The notes beneath the pieces are model-generated. The model was not told where the DNA came from. It saw only the letters and a list, made by a program, of their open reading frames with translations, and ran no database searches. From positions 2,356,001-2,420,000 of the forward strand of contig CAWIMV010000001.1 in NCBI GenBank assembly GCA_963837325.1: 64,000 nt of DNA, written 5' to 3'. This stretch comes from CAVQKZ01 sp963837325. Lineage in GTDB: Bacteria; Actinomycetota; Actinomycetes; Mycobacteriales; Jatrophihabitantaceae. A program made the translations under genes and the position numbers. The number at the start of each line of letters is the position of its first letter. The stretch's first letter is position 1. This document shows positions 48,154 through 56,761 of the stretch, in pieces.

Positions 48154-48963
48154 ATGACCGGCACACCCGGCGCGCGGTGCGCGCTCACATTCATCGGTAC
48201 CGCGACCATGCTGCTGCGCTTCGGACCGTTCAGCCTGCTGACCGATCCGAACTTCCTGCACCGCGGGCAACGCGCGTATCTCGGCTACGGCCTGTATTCC
48301 AAGCGGCGCACCGAACCAGCGATGACGGTGGACGAGGTCCCGGCTCTGGACGCCATCGTGCTGTCGCACATGCACGGCGACCACTGGGACCGGGTGGCCA
48401 AGCGCGGGCTGCCCCGCGACGTGCCCATCCTCACCACTCCCAAGGCGGCGCGGGCGCTGAGGCGGCAACGCTTCACCGCGCCGCGCGGACTGGACACCTG
48501 GGAGAGCGAGACGCTCAACCGCGACGGGCACACGCTCACCGTCACTGCGGTCCCGGCCCGGCATGCGCCCGGGCTCGCACGCAATCTCCTCCCGCCGGTG
48601 ATGGGCAGCGTCATCGACTACCGCTCGCCCGATGGCCCCGTGCTGCGGATGTACATCACCGGCGACACGCTCTTCGTCAGTGAACTACGCGCCATCCCCG
48701 GACGATTCCCTGACATCGACACTGCCGTGCTGCACCTCGGCGGCACCACCCTGCCCGGCGGGCTCGTCGTCACCATGGACGCCCGCCAGGGTGCGGATCT
48801 CGTCAACTTGTTGCGCCCGCGCATGGCCATCCCGATCCACAACGACGACTACGGCGTCTTCAAGTCACCGCTGTCGGACTTCCTCACGGAGACCACGTCA
48901 CGTGGCCTGAACGACGTGGTCCGCGTCGTCAAGCCGGGCGAGACGACCGAGCTGCTCGCCTGA
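48154..48963 (+). CDS. MBL-fold metallo-hydrolase (UlaG/phospholipase D-like)
   Basis: A 269-residue metallo-beta-lactamase-fold hydrolase. The metal motif is LSHMHGDHWD (HxHxDH, about 72-80); further ligands are probably His129 in ARHAPG, Asp in ITGDTLF and His in PIHNDDYG near the end. The type resembles cytosolic UlaG/NAPE-PLD-like hydrolases acting on phosphodiester or lactone bonds. ATG at 48154 has GAGGAGA just upstream. It is divergent from the DUF6158-like gene; no substrate is evident. Confidence 0.92.
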   Translation: MTGTPGARCALTFIGTATMLLRFGPFSLLTDPNFLHRGQRAYLGYGLYSKRRTEPAMTVDEVPALDAIVLSHMHGDHWDRVAKRGLPRDVPILTTPKAARALRRQRFTAPRGLDTWESETLNRDGHTLTVTAVPARHAPGLARNLLPPVMGSVIDYRSPDGPVLRMYITGDTLFVSELRAIPGRFPDIDTAVLHLGGTTLPGGLVVTMDARQGADLVNLLRPRMAIPIHNDDYGVFKSPLSDFLTETTSRGLNDVVRVVKPGETTELLA

Positions 48964-48984
48964 TGTCGTTGGGAACGCGACGAG

Positions 48985-49956
48985 TCACGACGGCGGACTG
49001 GAGACCGTCGCGGCTATGAGCTGACTGCCGGATGGGGTGCGGGTGTAGAGAACGGATCGCCCCGCCCGTCGTCGGGTGATCAGTCCGGCGTTGCGCAGCA
49101 CCGCTAGGTGGTCGCCGACGGTGCCGAGCCCGTACCCCGTGAGTGCGACGAGTTGACTGGTGCTGCGGGGCGAGTCCAGCTCGGTGAGGACGATCGCCCG
49201 GCCGGTGCCGAGCAGGCGGGTCAGCGCGTCCGGCGGGGTCGGGTGGCGGTCGGCGAGTGTCCCGGAGCACGGGTAGATCACCGCGTACCGATCCGCCTGG
49301 TCCCAGGTCACCCAGCCGTGGGGCGAGGTGTTCGGGACGAAAGTCAGCCGCGCGCCGGTCAGGTCACGCGGTGGGTAGTCGTAGGTGTTGATGCGTAGTT
49401 GGTTGCCGCCGAGCCATCGCATGCCCGGCCGCATCCCGGCGAGTGCTGCTGTCCAACCGCCGGTGCTCAGCTGGGCGGTACGGGCCAGGATGTCGGCGTC
49501 GAGCAACTGGCGGCGGCGCGGCCAGTCGGCGCGCACGGTCTGGGTCCACACCCAGTCGAGCAGGTCGGCGGCGCGATCGGCGAGGTCGTCGCGGCGGAGC
49601 GCACGAGGCACCGGGCCGGCGTAGCCGTCACTGAGCACCTCGCGCACGAACGCCGGCGTGGTCGCGCGCACGCGGCGCAGCGCGTCGTGGAACGTGCGAT
49701 CGGAGGGGTCGGGCGGCGGAATGATGAAGTCGGCGATCCAGCGGGGATGGAACAGCCCGTCGAGCAGTGGGTTGAGTAAGGGGTCGTCGGCCAGCAACTG
49801 CCGGAACGCCGGTCGGTATTCGTGGTACCAGTCATGCTGGTCCACTCGCGGGCGGCCGCGCACCAGCACCAGCAGCGCGCCGACGGTCTCCAGTAGCGGC
49901 GAGACGACCATCCGGCTGTCCGCCAGCTCGTCCGCGCCGATCTTCCAGATGCCCAC
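48985..49956 (-). CDS. ArsR-type winged-helix transcriptional regulator
   Basis: A 323-residue regulator with a long N-terminal ligand-like part (about 1-235) resembling DUF5937-type sensor regions and a C-terminal ArsR winged helix (about 240-318): STSQLVALTGYGLGTVGDHLAVLRNAGLITRRRAGRSVLYTRT. The GTG start at 49956 abuts an inverted repeat, and the gene is divergent from an MFS transporter, the usual layout for autoregulation plus efflux control. No metal-binding Cys cluster is seen, so a small organic ligand is more likely. Confidence 0.9.
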   Translation of the reverse strand: MGIWKIGADELADSRMVVSPLLETVGALLVLVRGRPRVDQHDWYHEYRPAFRQLLADDPLLNPLLDGLFHPRWIADFIIPPPDPSDRTFHDALRRVRATTPAFVREVLSDGYAGPVPRALRRDDLADRAADLLDWVWTQTVRADWPRRRQLLDADILARTAQLSTGGWTAALAGMRPGMRWLGGNQLRINTYDYPPRDLTGARLTFVPNTSPHGWVTWDQADRYAVIYPCSGTLADRHPTPPDALTRLLGTGRAIVLTELDSPRSTSQLVALTGYGLGTVGDHLAVLRNAGLITRRRAGRSVLYTRTPSGSQLIAATVSSPPS

Positions 49957-49976
49957 GTTTCGCCTCCGACCGAAAC
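49957..49976. promoter_or_regulatory. Inverted repeat, probable operator for the ArsR-type regulator
   Basis: GTTTCG (49957-49962), eight bases, CGAAAC (49971-49976). It begins immediately beside the regulator's start codon and lies 37 bases from the transporter start, so binding there could silence both divergent genes. Confidence 0.6.
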
Positions 49977-50013
49977 TCTAGGTGGGAGCGGACGGTCGCG
50001 ACAGCCTGATCCG

Positions 50014-51294
50014 GTGCGTACTTACCGCGATCTGTTCGGCGTGCCGGAGTTTGGTGCGCTGTTCGTGTCGATGTCGCTGCGTTACGCCGGGACGACCACA
50101 CAGGGGATCGCACTGGGCACGCTGGTCTACCTGCGGAGCGGCTCGGCGTTGCTATCGGCGCTGAGCATGTTCGGCCCGTCCGCGGCGCAGGTGCTGGCCG
50201 CGGCGACCCTGCTCTCGATCGCCGACCGGGTGCGACCGCGCACGGCGCTGGCCGCGATGGGAATCGCCTTCGCGGGCACGTCGGCGGCGCTCGCGATTCC
50301 GGCGTTGCCGGTCGGTGCCCTGCTGGTGATCGTGTTCAGCACCGGTCTGGTGAGCGCAATGGGCGGCGGCGTGCAGTGGGGGCTGCTGAACGAGATCGTC
50401 CCGAGCGGCGGGTACGTGCTGGCCCGTTCGTTGTTCACCATGGCCAACGGGGTCATGCAGATGGCCGGATTCGGTCTCGGTGGGCTGCTCGTCGCCGCCA
50501 CCTCGCCCCGCGCGACGCTGCTGGTCGCGGCGGCGCTGCACGCCGGATCCGCGCTGTTGACCAGGGCGGGACTGCGAGACCGGGCCCCGCGCCTGGACGA
50601 GCCAGCCTCGGTGCGGGCGACGTGGCAGGGCAACCGGCTGCTGTGGGGCGACCCGCGGCGCCGCGTCCGCTACTTGGCCATGTGGGTGCCGAATGGCCTG
50701 ATCGTGGGTTGCGAGGCGCTGTTCATCCCGTACTCGACACGCTGGTCCGGGCTGCTGTTCGCGGCGAGCGCGCTGGGCATGCTGGCCGGCGACGTCGTGG
50801 TCGGCCGGGTGCTCACCGCCCGCCGTCGGCAGCCCCTGACCGAACCGCTGCGGCTGCTGCTCGCCACGCCGTACCTGCTGTTCTTCTGCGTGCTGCCCGT
50901 CGGCGTTGCCGCCGCTCTCGTCCTGATCGCCAGCATCGGGTATGCAGCCACGCTCTTGTTGCAAGAACAACTGCTCGCAATCACGCCTCCCCACCTCAGC
51001 GGACACGCGCTCGGCCTGCACACCGCTGGCATGTTGACCATGCAGGCTGTGGGCGCTGCTGTCGCCGGTGCGGTGGCGAGCCAGCTGTCCACCGGGACGG
51101 CGATGGGCTGTCTGGCAATCGCGTCGATCGCCGTCACCGTTTCGCTGACGCCCGGCCTGCGCGCGACGCCTCGGCAACTAGCAGCGAGCGCCGCGCCGTC
51201 GACCACACCGGCCCGCTCCGGTTCGAGTGACTTCCCGACCGGGAATCCGGTCATCGGAACCCGTCCGTCACCGACCGGTGGCGGCGACGTCTAG
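50014..51294 (+). CDS. MFS-type transporter
   Basis: A 426-residue integral membrane protein with about 11-12 helices in the arrangement of major facilitator efflux proteins; the loop DRVRPRTALAAMGIAFAG after helix 2 corresponds to the family's motif A region. The C-terminal 40 residues are Ser/Thr/Pro-rich. The GTG start has only a weak site. It is divergent from the ArsR-type regulator, so it is probably a drug or metabolite exporter induced by the regulator's ligand. Confidence 0.88.
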   Translation: MRTYRDLFGVPEFGALFVSMSLRYAGTTTQGIALGTLVYLRSGSALLSALSMFGPSAAQVLAAATLLSIADRVRPRTALAAMGIAFAGTSAALAIPALPVGALLVIVFSTGLVSAMGGGVQWGLLNEIVPSGGYVLARSLFTMANGVMQMAGFGLGGLLVAATSPRATLLVAAALHAGSALLTRAGLRDRAPRLDEPASVRATWQGNRLLWGDPRRRVRYLAMWVPNGLIVGCEALFIPYSTRWSGLLFAASALGMLAGDVVVGRVLTARRRQPLTEPLRLLLATPYLLFFCVLPVGVAAALVLIASIGYAATLLLQEQLLAITPPHLSGHALGLHTAGMLTMQAVGAAVAGAVASQLSTGTAMGCLAIASIAVTVSLTPGLRATPRQLAASAAPSTTPARSGSSDFPTGNPVIGTRPSPTGGGDV

Positions 51295-51308
51295 AAAGGG
51301 GAACGGCA

Positions 51309-51803
51309 ATGGAGCAGCACGTTATCGAGTCCGAACTGTCGATGGCCGGCGCGCAGGAGTTGCTGGCGTCGACGTCATCGGCCCACCTCGGGTACACGGC
51401 CGAGGACGGAACGCCGCGGGTGATTCCGGTCGGCTATTTCTGGACCGGCGCCGAGTTCGTCGTCTCCACTGCCCCGACCTCGCCGAAGGTCGCCGCGTTG
51501 TGCGCCCGTCCTGACGTCGCACTCGCAATCGACGGGGGGGCTACGCCCGAGCAGGCGCGGGCGCTGTCCGTACGGGGGCGGGCGAGCGTCACGATCGTCG
51601 ACGGCCTGGTGCCCGAGTACGTTGCTGCGGCGCGCAAGTCGATGAGTGCCGAGGCGGCCGCCGAGTTCGAGAAAAACTGTCGTGAGATGTACGACCAGAT
51701 GGCCCGCATCGCGATCGTGCCGAACTGGGTGCGCTTCTACGACTTCGGCGCGGGCCGCATGCCGAAGTTCCTCCAGGAGCTAGCCGAACGCGCCCAGTCA
51801 TGA
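51309..51803 (+). CDS. Pyridoxamine 5'-phosphate oxidase-fold protein
   Basis: A 164-residue split-barrel flavin- or F420-type protein: AHLGYTAEDGTPRVIPVGYFW and ARPDVALAIDGG fit the PPOX family, and WVRFYDFGAGRMP ends the fold. In actinobacteria many such proteins bind F420 rather than FMN; two F420 synthesis genes lie 2 kb away, but that alone proves nothing. ATG at 51309 follows AAAGGGG by seven to eight bases. It begins 14 bases after the transporter gene. Confidence 0.87.
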   Translation: MEQHVIESELSMAGAQELLASTSSAHLGYTAEDGTPRVIPVGYFWTGAEFVVSTAPTSPKVAALCARPDVALAIDGGATPEQARALSVRGRASVTIVDGLVPEYVAAARKSMSAEAAAEFEKNCREMYDQMARIAIVPNWVRFYDFGAGRMPKFLQELAERAQS

Positions 51804-51834
51804 CGCGGCACCGGGCTGCACTACTGCGGATGCG

Positions 51835-53166
51835 TCAGGGGTCGGCTGTGTGGTCGATCGGGTAGGTCGCGGCTTCTTCCCGATACCGATGGCCGGTGGG
51901 TGATGTCCATTCGATGGAGCTGTCGGGTTGTCGTTCGGGTTGCCAGCCGGCCTCGTGTTTGGCGTGGTGGTGGCGGCTGCAGATGGCGTTGAGGTTGTCG
52001 GCGTTGGTCTCGCCGCCGTCTTCCCAGGGGATCTGATGTTCGAGGTCGCAGTGTCGGGCTTGGCGGTTGCAGTTGGGGTAGCGGCAGGTGCGGTCCCGGG
52101 CGATGACGTGATCGGCCAAGTCTTTCGGTGGCCGGTACGTCGTTCGGCCGTAATCGACCAGCCGACCGCGTTCGTCGGTCACGAGACGCCGCCAGGTGCC
52201 GGTCTGGTCGGCGGCGATGCGGCGGGCGACCGCGGCCGGGATCGGACCGCTCCCGGCGAGTTCGCCGGGCTGCTCATCCAAACCCAGCAGTGTCGACAGC
52301 GCGACCGTCACTTGGACGCTCGGGCGCAGGCCGTGTTCACGCGGCAACTCATCGGAGTTGGTGCCATGCAGGGTGTTCAGGGCCAGCTGGACGACGGCAT
52401 CGGCACGGCGCTGGTCCGCGGTCCGGTCGTCACCACAGGGGACTCGGCGGGCGAGGGCATCGACGGCGGTCATGAACGTCGTCGCCCCGGTATCCGGCAG
52501 CAGCATCCAGATCTCACTCATGCCATCGGCGACCGGAGTGCGCACCACGCGTCGCTGCTTGACCGCTTCGACGTGGCGTTCCTCCGCCGGCTTCGGAGCC
52601 ACCGTCAGCACGGCTTTGCGGACGGAACGCTTGAAGTTAGCGAGCACCTGCTCCGGTGCCTTCGGCAGAACTGAGGTCTCGACCGCAGCGGTCGTCGGGC
52701 CGTCCAATGTCATGACCGTCTCGGCCAGGTGCCGGGAGTGGTGCACGGTGATCTCCCCGCGCTCCTGCAAATCGAGCGTCGCGGGCAGCCGGGTCATCGC
52801 TTTGGCGAACTCCAGCCGATCCGCCGCGGTCTGGGCCGACAACCGCAGCGCACAGGCCACGTCTTCCTTGAGCCATTCCTTGTCCAGGACCTCGGTCGGT
52901 GACTTCACCGGCGGATCGGCCGCCATCACCGCCATCAAGCGAAGCTGCTGGGCATCGATCCAGGACCGCTGCCGCTCCAACGCGGCCAGCGCATCGACCC
53001 GACCGGCATAGGAGAGCCGGTGCACATTCACATGAACGAGCGGCTTGACTACCGCGGAACCGGGCGTGACGGTCGCGGCCCACGCCGCGACATCATCGGG
53101 AGCAACGTCGGCATCCAAGAGCGACGGCACATAAGGCTGCGGCTCGTCCGCCATGGCTTCGCTCAT
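51835..53166 (-). CDS. DUF222 / HNH endonuclease-motif protein (13E12 repeat family)
   Basis: A 443-residue protein with an N-terminal DUF222 domain (about 30-320) and a C-terminal HNH domain (about 360-425): RTCRYPNCNRQARHCDLEHQIPW, then NADNLNAICSRHHHAKHEAGW, with the zinc Cys and HNH His/Asn/His present. This is the 13E12 repeat family, dispersed in many copies in mycobacteria and other actinobacteria and thought to be mobile or associated with mobile DNA. TATAAT lies seven bases before the ATG, indicating a leaderless message. The region upstream to 53341 is lower in GC than the rest. Confidence 0.93.
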   Translation of the reverse strand: MSEAMADEPQPYVPSLLDADVAPDDVAAWAATVTPGSAVVKPLVHVNVHRLSYAGRVDALAALERQRSWIDAQQLRLMAVMAADPPVKSPTEVLDKEWLKEDVACALRLSAQTAADRLEFAKAMTRLPATLDLQERGEITVHHSRHLAETVMTLDGPTTAAVETSVLPKAPEQVLANFKRSVRKAVLTVAPKPAEERHVEAVKQRRVVRTPVADGMSEIWMLLPDTGATTFMTAVDALARRVPCGDDRTADQRRADAVVQLALNTLHGTNSDELPREHGLRPSVQVTVALSTLLGLDEQPGELAGSGPIPAAVARRIAADQTGTWRRLVTDERGRLVDYGRTTYRPPKDLADHVIARDRTCRYPNCNRQARHCDLEHQIPWEDGGETNADNLNAICSRHHHAKHEAGWQPERQPDSSIEWTSPTGHRYREEAATYPIDHTADP

Positions 53167-53173
53167 ACGGTCG

Positions 53174-53179
53174 ATTATA
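53174..53179 (-). promoter_or_regulatory. Consensus -10 element of a leaderless transcript
   Basis: On the minus strand TATAAT ends seven bases before the ATG of the DUF222/HNH gene, so transcription should start at or next to the A of the ATG. The -35 position holds only the weak TCTATT. Confidence 0.6.
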
Positions 53180-53341
53180 TCATGGCTGACCGACAGAATA
53201 GAAGCACTTTCCCGTTATCTCGTAAGGTGATTCGGCACGAGCGCAGCCCGAAAGCGCGAATCCAACCCACCACCCAACTCCTCGTCGCTGCCGCTTTTCG
53301 CTTTTCCCCGAAACCACCCCAGCCCGGTAACGTCAAACGCC

Positions 53342-53629
53342 GTGGCCTGCTACGTCGACACCGTCCGCTCCTACCCGGGTAAAGGCCTGCGCTACACCGA
53401 GTTCTGCCACCTGCTCGCCGACACCCGCGCCGAACTGCACGCGATCGCCGACCAACTAGAGATCCCGCGCCGCTTCTTCCAGGACCACCCCTGGCGCTGG
53501 CACCACGACCTACCCGAGCACCTGCGCACCCGCGCAATCGAGCTCGGCGCGCGCGAGATCACCATGCACGAGGTCGGCGCCCTGCTCCGCGCCAGACGCG
53601 CGGAAATTGCCGCCCAGGATGTCGCGTAG
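53342..53629 (+). CDS. DUF4031-domain protein
   Basis: A 95-residue protein with the DUF4031 pattern: YVDTVRSYPGKGLRYTEFCHLLAD at the start, PRRFFQDHPWRWHHDL in the middle, and ITMHEVGALLRAR near the end. Conserved His/Trp residues suggest a binding pocket; the function is unknown. The GTG at 53342 has no ribosome site, but TAACGT ends eight bases before it, which would suit a leaderless mRNA. It ends nine bases before cofD and may be co-transcribed with it. Confidence 0.88.
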   Translation: MACYVDTVRSYPGKGLRYTEFCHLLADTRAELHAIADQLEIPRRFFQDHPWRWHHDLPEHLRTRAIELGAREITMHEVGALLRARRAEIAAQDVA

Positions 53630-53638
53630 GTTCGAACA

Positions 53639-54580
53639 GTGCGGATTACGATTCTGGCCGGCGGCATCGGCGGTGCGAAGTTCCTTCGTGGCGTGCGCGC
53701 GGCCCGTCCTGACGCTGAGCTCACCGCCGTGATCAACACCGGCGACGACGTCACGCTGCACGGACTGCGGATCTGCCCAGACCTCGACAGCGTCATGTAC
53801 ACCCTCGGCGGCGGCGCGGACGACGAGCGGGGCTGGGGCCGCAAGGACGAGACCTGGCGGATCAAGGACGAACTGGCGCACTACGGCGCCGAACCATCCT
53901 GGTTCGGCCTCGGCGATCTCGACATCGCGACCCACCTGGTCCGCACCCGGATGCTCGACGCCGGCTACTCCCTGACCGAGGTCACCGCCGCACTGTGCGA
54001 TCGGTGGCAGCCCGGCGTCCGGCTCCTGCCGATGACCGACGAGCGCTGCGAAACGCATGTCGTCGTCCAGACCGACGAAGGGCGACGGGCAATCCACTTC
54101 CAGGAATGGTGGATCAAGCATCGCGCGAGCCTGCCGGCCCAAGCGTTCGTCCAGGTCGGCGTCGACGACGCGACGGCAACCCCCGAAGTCCTCGAGGCCA
54201 TCGCCACGGCCGACGTCGTGCTGCTCGCGCCGAGCAACCCGGTCGTGTCGATCGGCACCATCCTCGGCGTGCCCGGTATCCGCGACGCGGTGGGGGCCGC
54301 GCCTGGCCCGGTTGTCGGAGTGTCCCCGATCATCGGCGGCGCCCCGGTACGCGGCATGGCCGATTCCTGCCTGCCCGCGATCGGGGTCGAGGTCAGCGCC
54401 GAAGGAGTGGGCCGCCACTACGGCAGCCGGAAGGACGGCGGATTGCTCGACGGCTGGCTCATCCACGAGAGCGACTCGGCCACCGTTCCCGGCGTCACCG
54501 TTCAGGCCCTGCCGCTGCTGATGACCGACGACACCGCGAGCGCGGCCATCGCGCAGGCGGCGTTGGACGTGATTCGGTGA
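53639..54580 (+). CDS. fbiA: 2-phospho-L-lactate transferase (CofD/FbiA)
   Basis: Transfers the phospho-lactate or enolpyruvyl moiety to the deazaflavin Fo to make (dehydro-)F420-0. The 313 residues show LAGGIGGAKFLRGV (nucleotide loop), INTGDDVTLHGLRICPDLDSVMY (Fo/metal site), LGDLDIATHLVRT, and APSNPVVSIGTIL with SPIIGGAPVRGMAD. All family motifs are present. The start is GTG. Its stop overlaps the start of the F420 ligase gene (GTGA). Confidence 0.96.
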   Translation: MRITILAGGIGGAKFLRGVRAARPDAELTAVINTGDDVTLHGLRICPDLDSVMYTLGGGADDERGWGRKDETWRIKDELAHYGAEPSWFGLGDLDIATHLVRTRMLDAGYSLTEVTAALCDRWQPGVRLLPMTDERCETHVVVQTDEGRRAIHFQEWWIKHRASLPAQAFVQVGVDDATATPEVLEAIATADVVLLAPSNPVVSIGTILGVPGIRDAVGAAPGPVVGVSPIIGGAPVRGMADSCLPAIGVEVSAEGVGRHYGSRKDGGLLDGWLIHESDSATVPGVTVQALPLLMTDDTASAAIAQAALDVIR

Positions 54581-55923
54581 CCGCCGGCGATCACGCCGCC
54601 GCCCACGTCGAGATCCTGCCCGTCCTGGGCATGGGTGAATTGCGGCCCGGCGACGACCTGGCGACCGAGATCGTGGCTCACGCTCCGCCGCTGCAGGACG
54701 GCGACGTCCTCATCGTCACGTCCAAGGTCGTCTCCAAGGCCGAAGGCCGGATGATCGTCCTCGACACGGCCGACCCCGACGCCCGGGAGGCGGCGCGGCA
54801 GCAGGCGATCGAGGCCGAGACCGTCCGGCTGGTGGCCGAGCGCGGTCCGCTGCGCATCGTCGAGACCCGGCACGGGCTGGTGCTTGCCGCCGCGGGTGTC
54901 GACGAGTCGAATGTGGCCCGCAACGAGCTCGCGCTCCTGCCGGTCGACCCCGACCAGTCGGCCCAACTGATCCGCGAGAGCATTCGCGAGAAGGTCGGCG
55001 TCGAGGTCGGCGTGGTCATCAGCGACTCGATGGGTCGGCCCTGGCGCGCCGGCATCACCGACGCGGCTATCGGAGTGGCCGGGCTGACCGCGCTGACCGA
55101 CCCGCGTGGGCGCAGCGACGCGTACGGCAACGTTCTGGCCGTCACCCAAGTCGCCGTCGCCGACGAACTCGCCTCTGCCGGCGACCTGGTCAAGGGCAAG
55201 CTCGGGGGCGTTCCGGTTGCGGTGATCCGTGGCCTGGCCCACGATGGCAAGCTCGCCGACGACGGCCTGGGCAGCCGCGCGCTCATCCGCGGCTCCGACG
55301 AGGATCTCTTCCGATTGGGCACGGCCGAGGCGATGGCAGTCGGCCGCGAAGACGTCGGCTGGGCCACCGACATCGCTCCCCCGCTGCACATCGACGCCGT
55401 CCGCGTGATCACCGAGATCACGACGACCCACGACGAGCAGGCCGCGGTGCGCCAGGCCTTTCTCGGCTTCCTCGCCGCCCGGCCGGACGCGATGTGGCGC
55501 TCGTGCGCGCCCGGGCACCTGACCGCGAGCGCGTTGATCATCGAGCCGCGCCGCCGCCTGGTGCTGCTGACCCTGCATCCGCGCGCCGGCATGTGGGTGC
55601 AGGTCGGCGGCCACTGCGAGCCCGGCGACAACACCCTGCTCGACGCCGCGGCCCGGGAGGCCCGGGAGGAGAGCGGGATCGGCTCGCTGTCGTTCGACCA
55701 GGCCCCGCTCGGCCTGGACGTACACCCGATCACCTGCTCGCTCGGCGTGCCCACCCGGCACTTCGACGTGCGATTCCTCGCCATCGCGCCCGCCGGAGCC
55801 GAACCGGTGCGCAGCTCTGAATCACTCGACCTGCAGTGGTTCTCCTGGGATGCGCTGCCGCCCGGAACCTCACCGGAGTTGCCCCGGCTGGTCGAGGTGG
55901 CGCGGATGCGGCTGGGCCTGTGA
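54577..55923 (+). CDS. fbiB: F420-0:gamma-glutamyl ligase fused to a NUDIX domain
   Basis: A 448-residue fusion. Residues about 1-250 are CofE: VLGMGELRPGDDL, VIVTSKVVSKAEGR, DESNVARNELALLPVDPDQSA and SDSMGRPWRAGITDAAIG, the enzyme that adds glutamates to F420-0. Residues about 285-448 are a NUDIX hydrolase: MWRSCAPGHLTASALII, VQVGGHCEPGDN, AAREAREESGIG. Known mycobacterial FbiB carries an FMN nitroreductase domain instead, which reduces dehydro-F420-0; it is absent here. No stop or good internal start with a ribosome site separates the two parts. GTG at 54577 overlaps the fbiA stop, and the serine hydrolase start overlaps its stop (GTGA). Confidence 0.93.
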   Translation: MTAGDHAAAHVEILPVLGMGELRPGDDLATEIVAHAPPLQDGDVLIVTSKVVSKAEGRMIVLDTADPDAREAARQQAIEAETVRLVAERGPLRIVETRHGLVLAAAGVDESNVARNELALLPVDPDQSAQLIRESIREKVGVEVGVVISDSMGRPWRAGITDAAIGVAGLTALTDPRGRSDAYGNVLAVTQVAVADELASAGDLVKGKLGGVPVAVIRGLAHDGKLADDGLGSRALIRGSDEDLFRLGTAEAMAVGREDVGWATDIAPPLHIDAVRVITEITTTHDEQAAVRQAFLGFLAARPDAMWRSCAPGHLTASALIIEPRRRLVLLTLHPRAGMWVQVGGHCEPGDNTLLDAAAREAREESGIGSLSFDQAPLGLDVHPITCSLGVPTRHFDVRFLAIAPAGAEPVRSSESLDLQWFSWDALPPGTSPELPRLVEVARMRLGL

Positions 55924-56747
55924 GCCTGTCCGACGCGCTGGCGGTGGTGGACGACTGGCCGGTCTCCACCGCCGCCGCCGCGGTGGTCGGACCCGACGGC
56001 GTGCTCGCGGCGCACGGTCCGACCGACCACGTGTTCGCGCTGGCGTCGGTCACCAAGCCGCTTGCCGCCCTTGCGGTGCTCGTGGCGGTCGAGGAGGGCG
56101 CGCTGGACCTGTCCATCCCGGCCGACGAAGCGCTGATCCCCGGCGCGACGTTGCGTCATCTGCTCGCACACGCGTCCGGACTGGCCCCCGAGCGGCCCAT
56201 GCGATCGTTCCCCCCGGCCGAGCGCCGGGTCTACTCCAACGTCGGTATCGAACTGGCCGGGGCGTTGGTCGAGGCCGCGGTCGGCATGGCCTTCCCGTCC
56301 TACTTCCAGGAGGCGCTCGTGCAGCCGCTGGCCTTGGCCGGCACGTCGCTGCCGGGTTCCCCGGCCCGCGACGGGCGCTCGACCGTCGACGACCTCGTCC
56401 GAGTGATGCAGGAAGTCCTCAAGCCGCAAGGGCTGCTGCATCCATCGACGCTGGCCGACGCAAGGAGCGTGCAGTATCCCGGGCTGCGCGGTGTGCTGCC
56501 GGGCTACGGCGGCCAGAACCCGAACGACTGGGGCCTGGGCTTCGAGATTCGCGGTCGCAAGAAGCCGCATTGGACGGGCGCGAACAACTCGCCGGCCAGC
56601 TACGGCCACTTCGGCCTGAGCGGCACGATGTTCTGGATCGACCCGGCTGCCGACGTCGGGCTGGTCGCCCTGGCCGACCGCGACTTCGACACCTGGGCCG
56701 CCGAAGCCTGGCCCGCCCTGTCCGACGCCGTCCTTGCCGCCATTTGA
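55920..56747 (+). CDS. Serine hydrolase, beta-lactamase/esterase family
   Basis: A 275-residue class C beta-lactamase-like hydrolase: nucleophile in SVTKPLAAL (SxxK, about 45), YSNVG (YxN, about 105) and HFGLSG near the end in the place of the KTG box. There is no signal peptide, so it is a cytoplasmic esterase or D-peptidase-like enzyme rather than a secreted beta-lactamase. GTG start coupled to the CofE-NUDIX gene. It is followed by the two-tier palindrome. Why it sits with F420 genes is not clear from sequence. Confidence 0.88.
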   Translation: MSLSDALAVVDDWPVSTAAAAVVGPDGVLAAHGPTDHVFALASVTKPLAALAVLVAVEEGALDLSIPADEALIPGATLRHLLAHASGLAPERPMRSFPPAERRVYSNVGIELAGALVEAAVGMAFPSYFQEALVQPLALAGTSLPGSPARDGRSTVDDLVRVMQEVLKPQGLLHPSTLADARSVQYPGLRGVLPGYGGQNPNDWGLGFEIRGRKKPHWTGANNSPASYGHFGLSGTMFWIDPAADVGLVALADRDFDTWAAEAWPALSDAVLAAI

Positions 56748-56761
56748 CCCACCCCTCTGTT

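Noticed and set aside
51808..51839. TGACGC / GCGTCA repeat between the PPOX-fold and HNH genes
   Set aside because: Only six paired bases with a 20-base loop; likely chance in this base composition.
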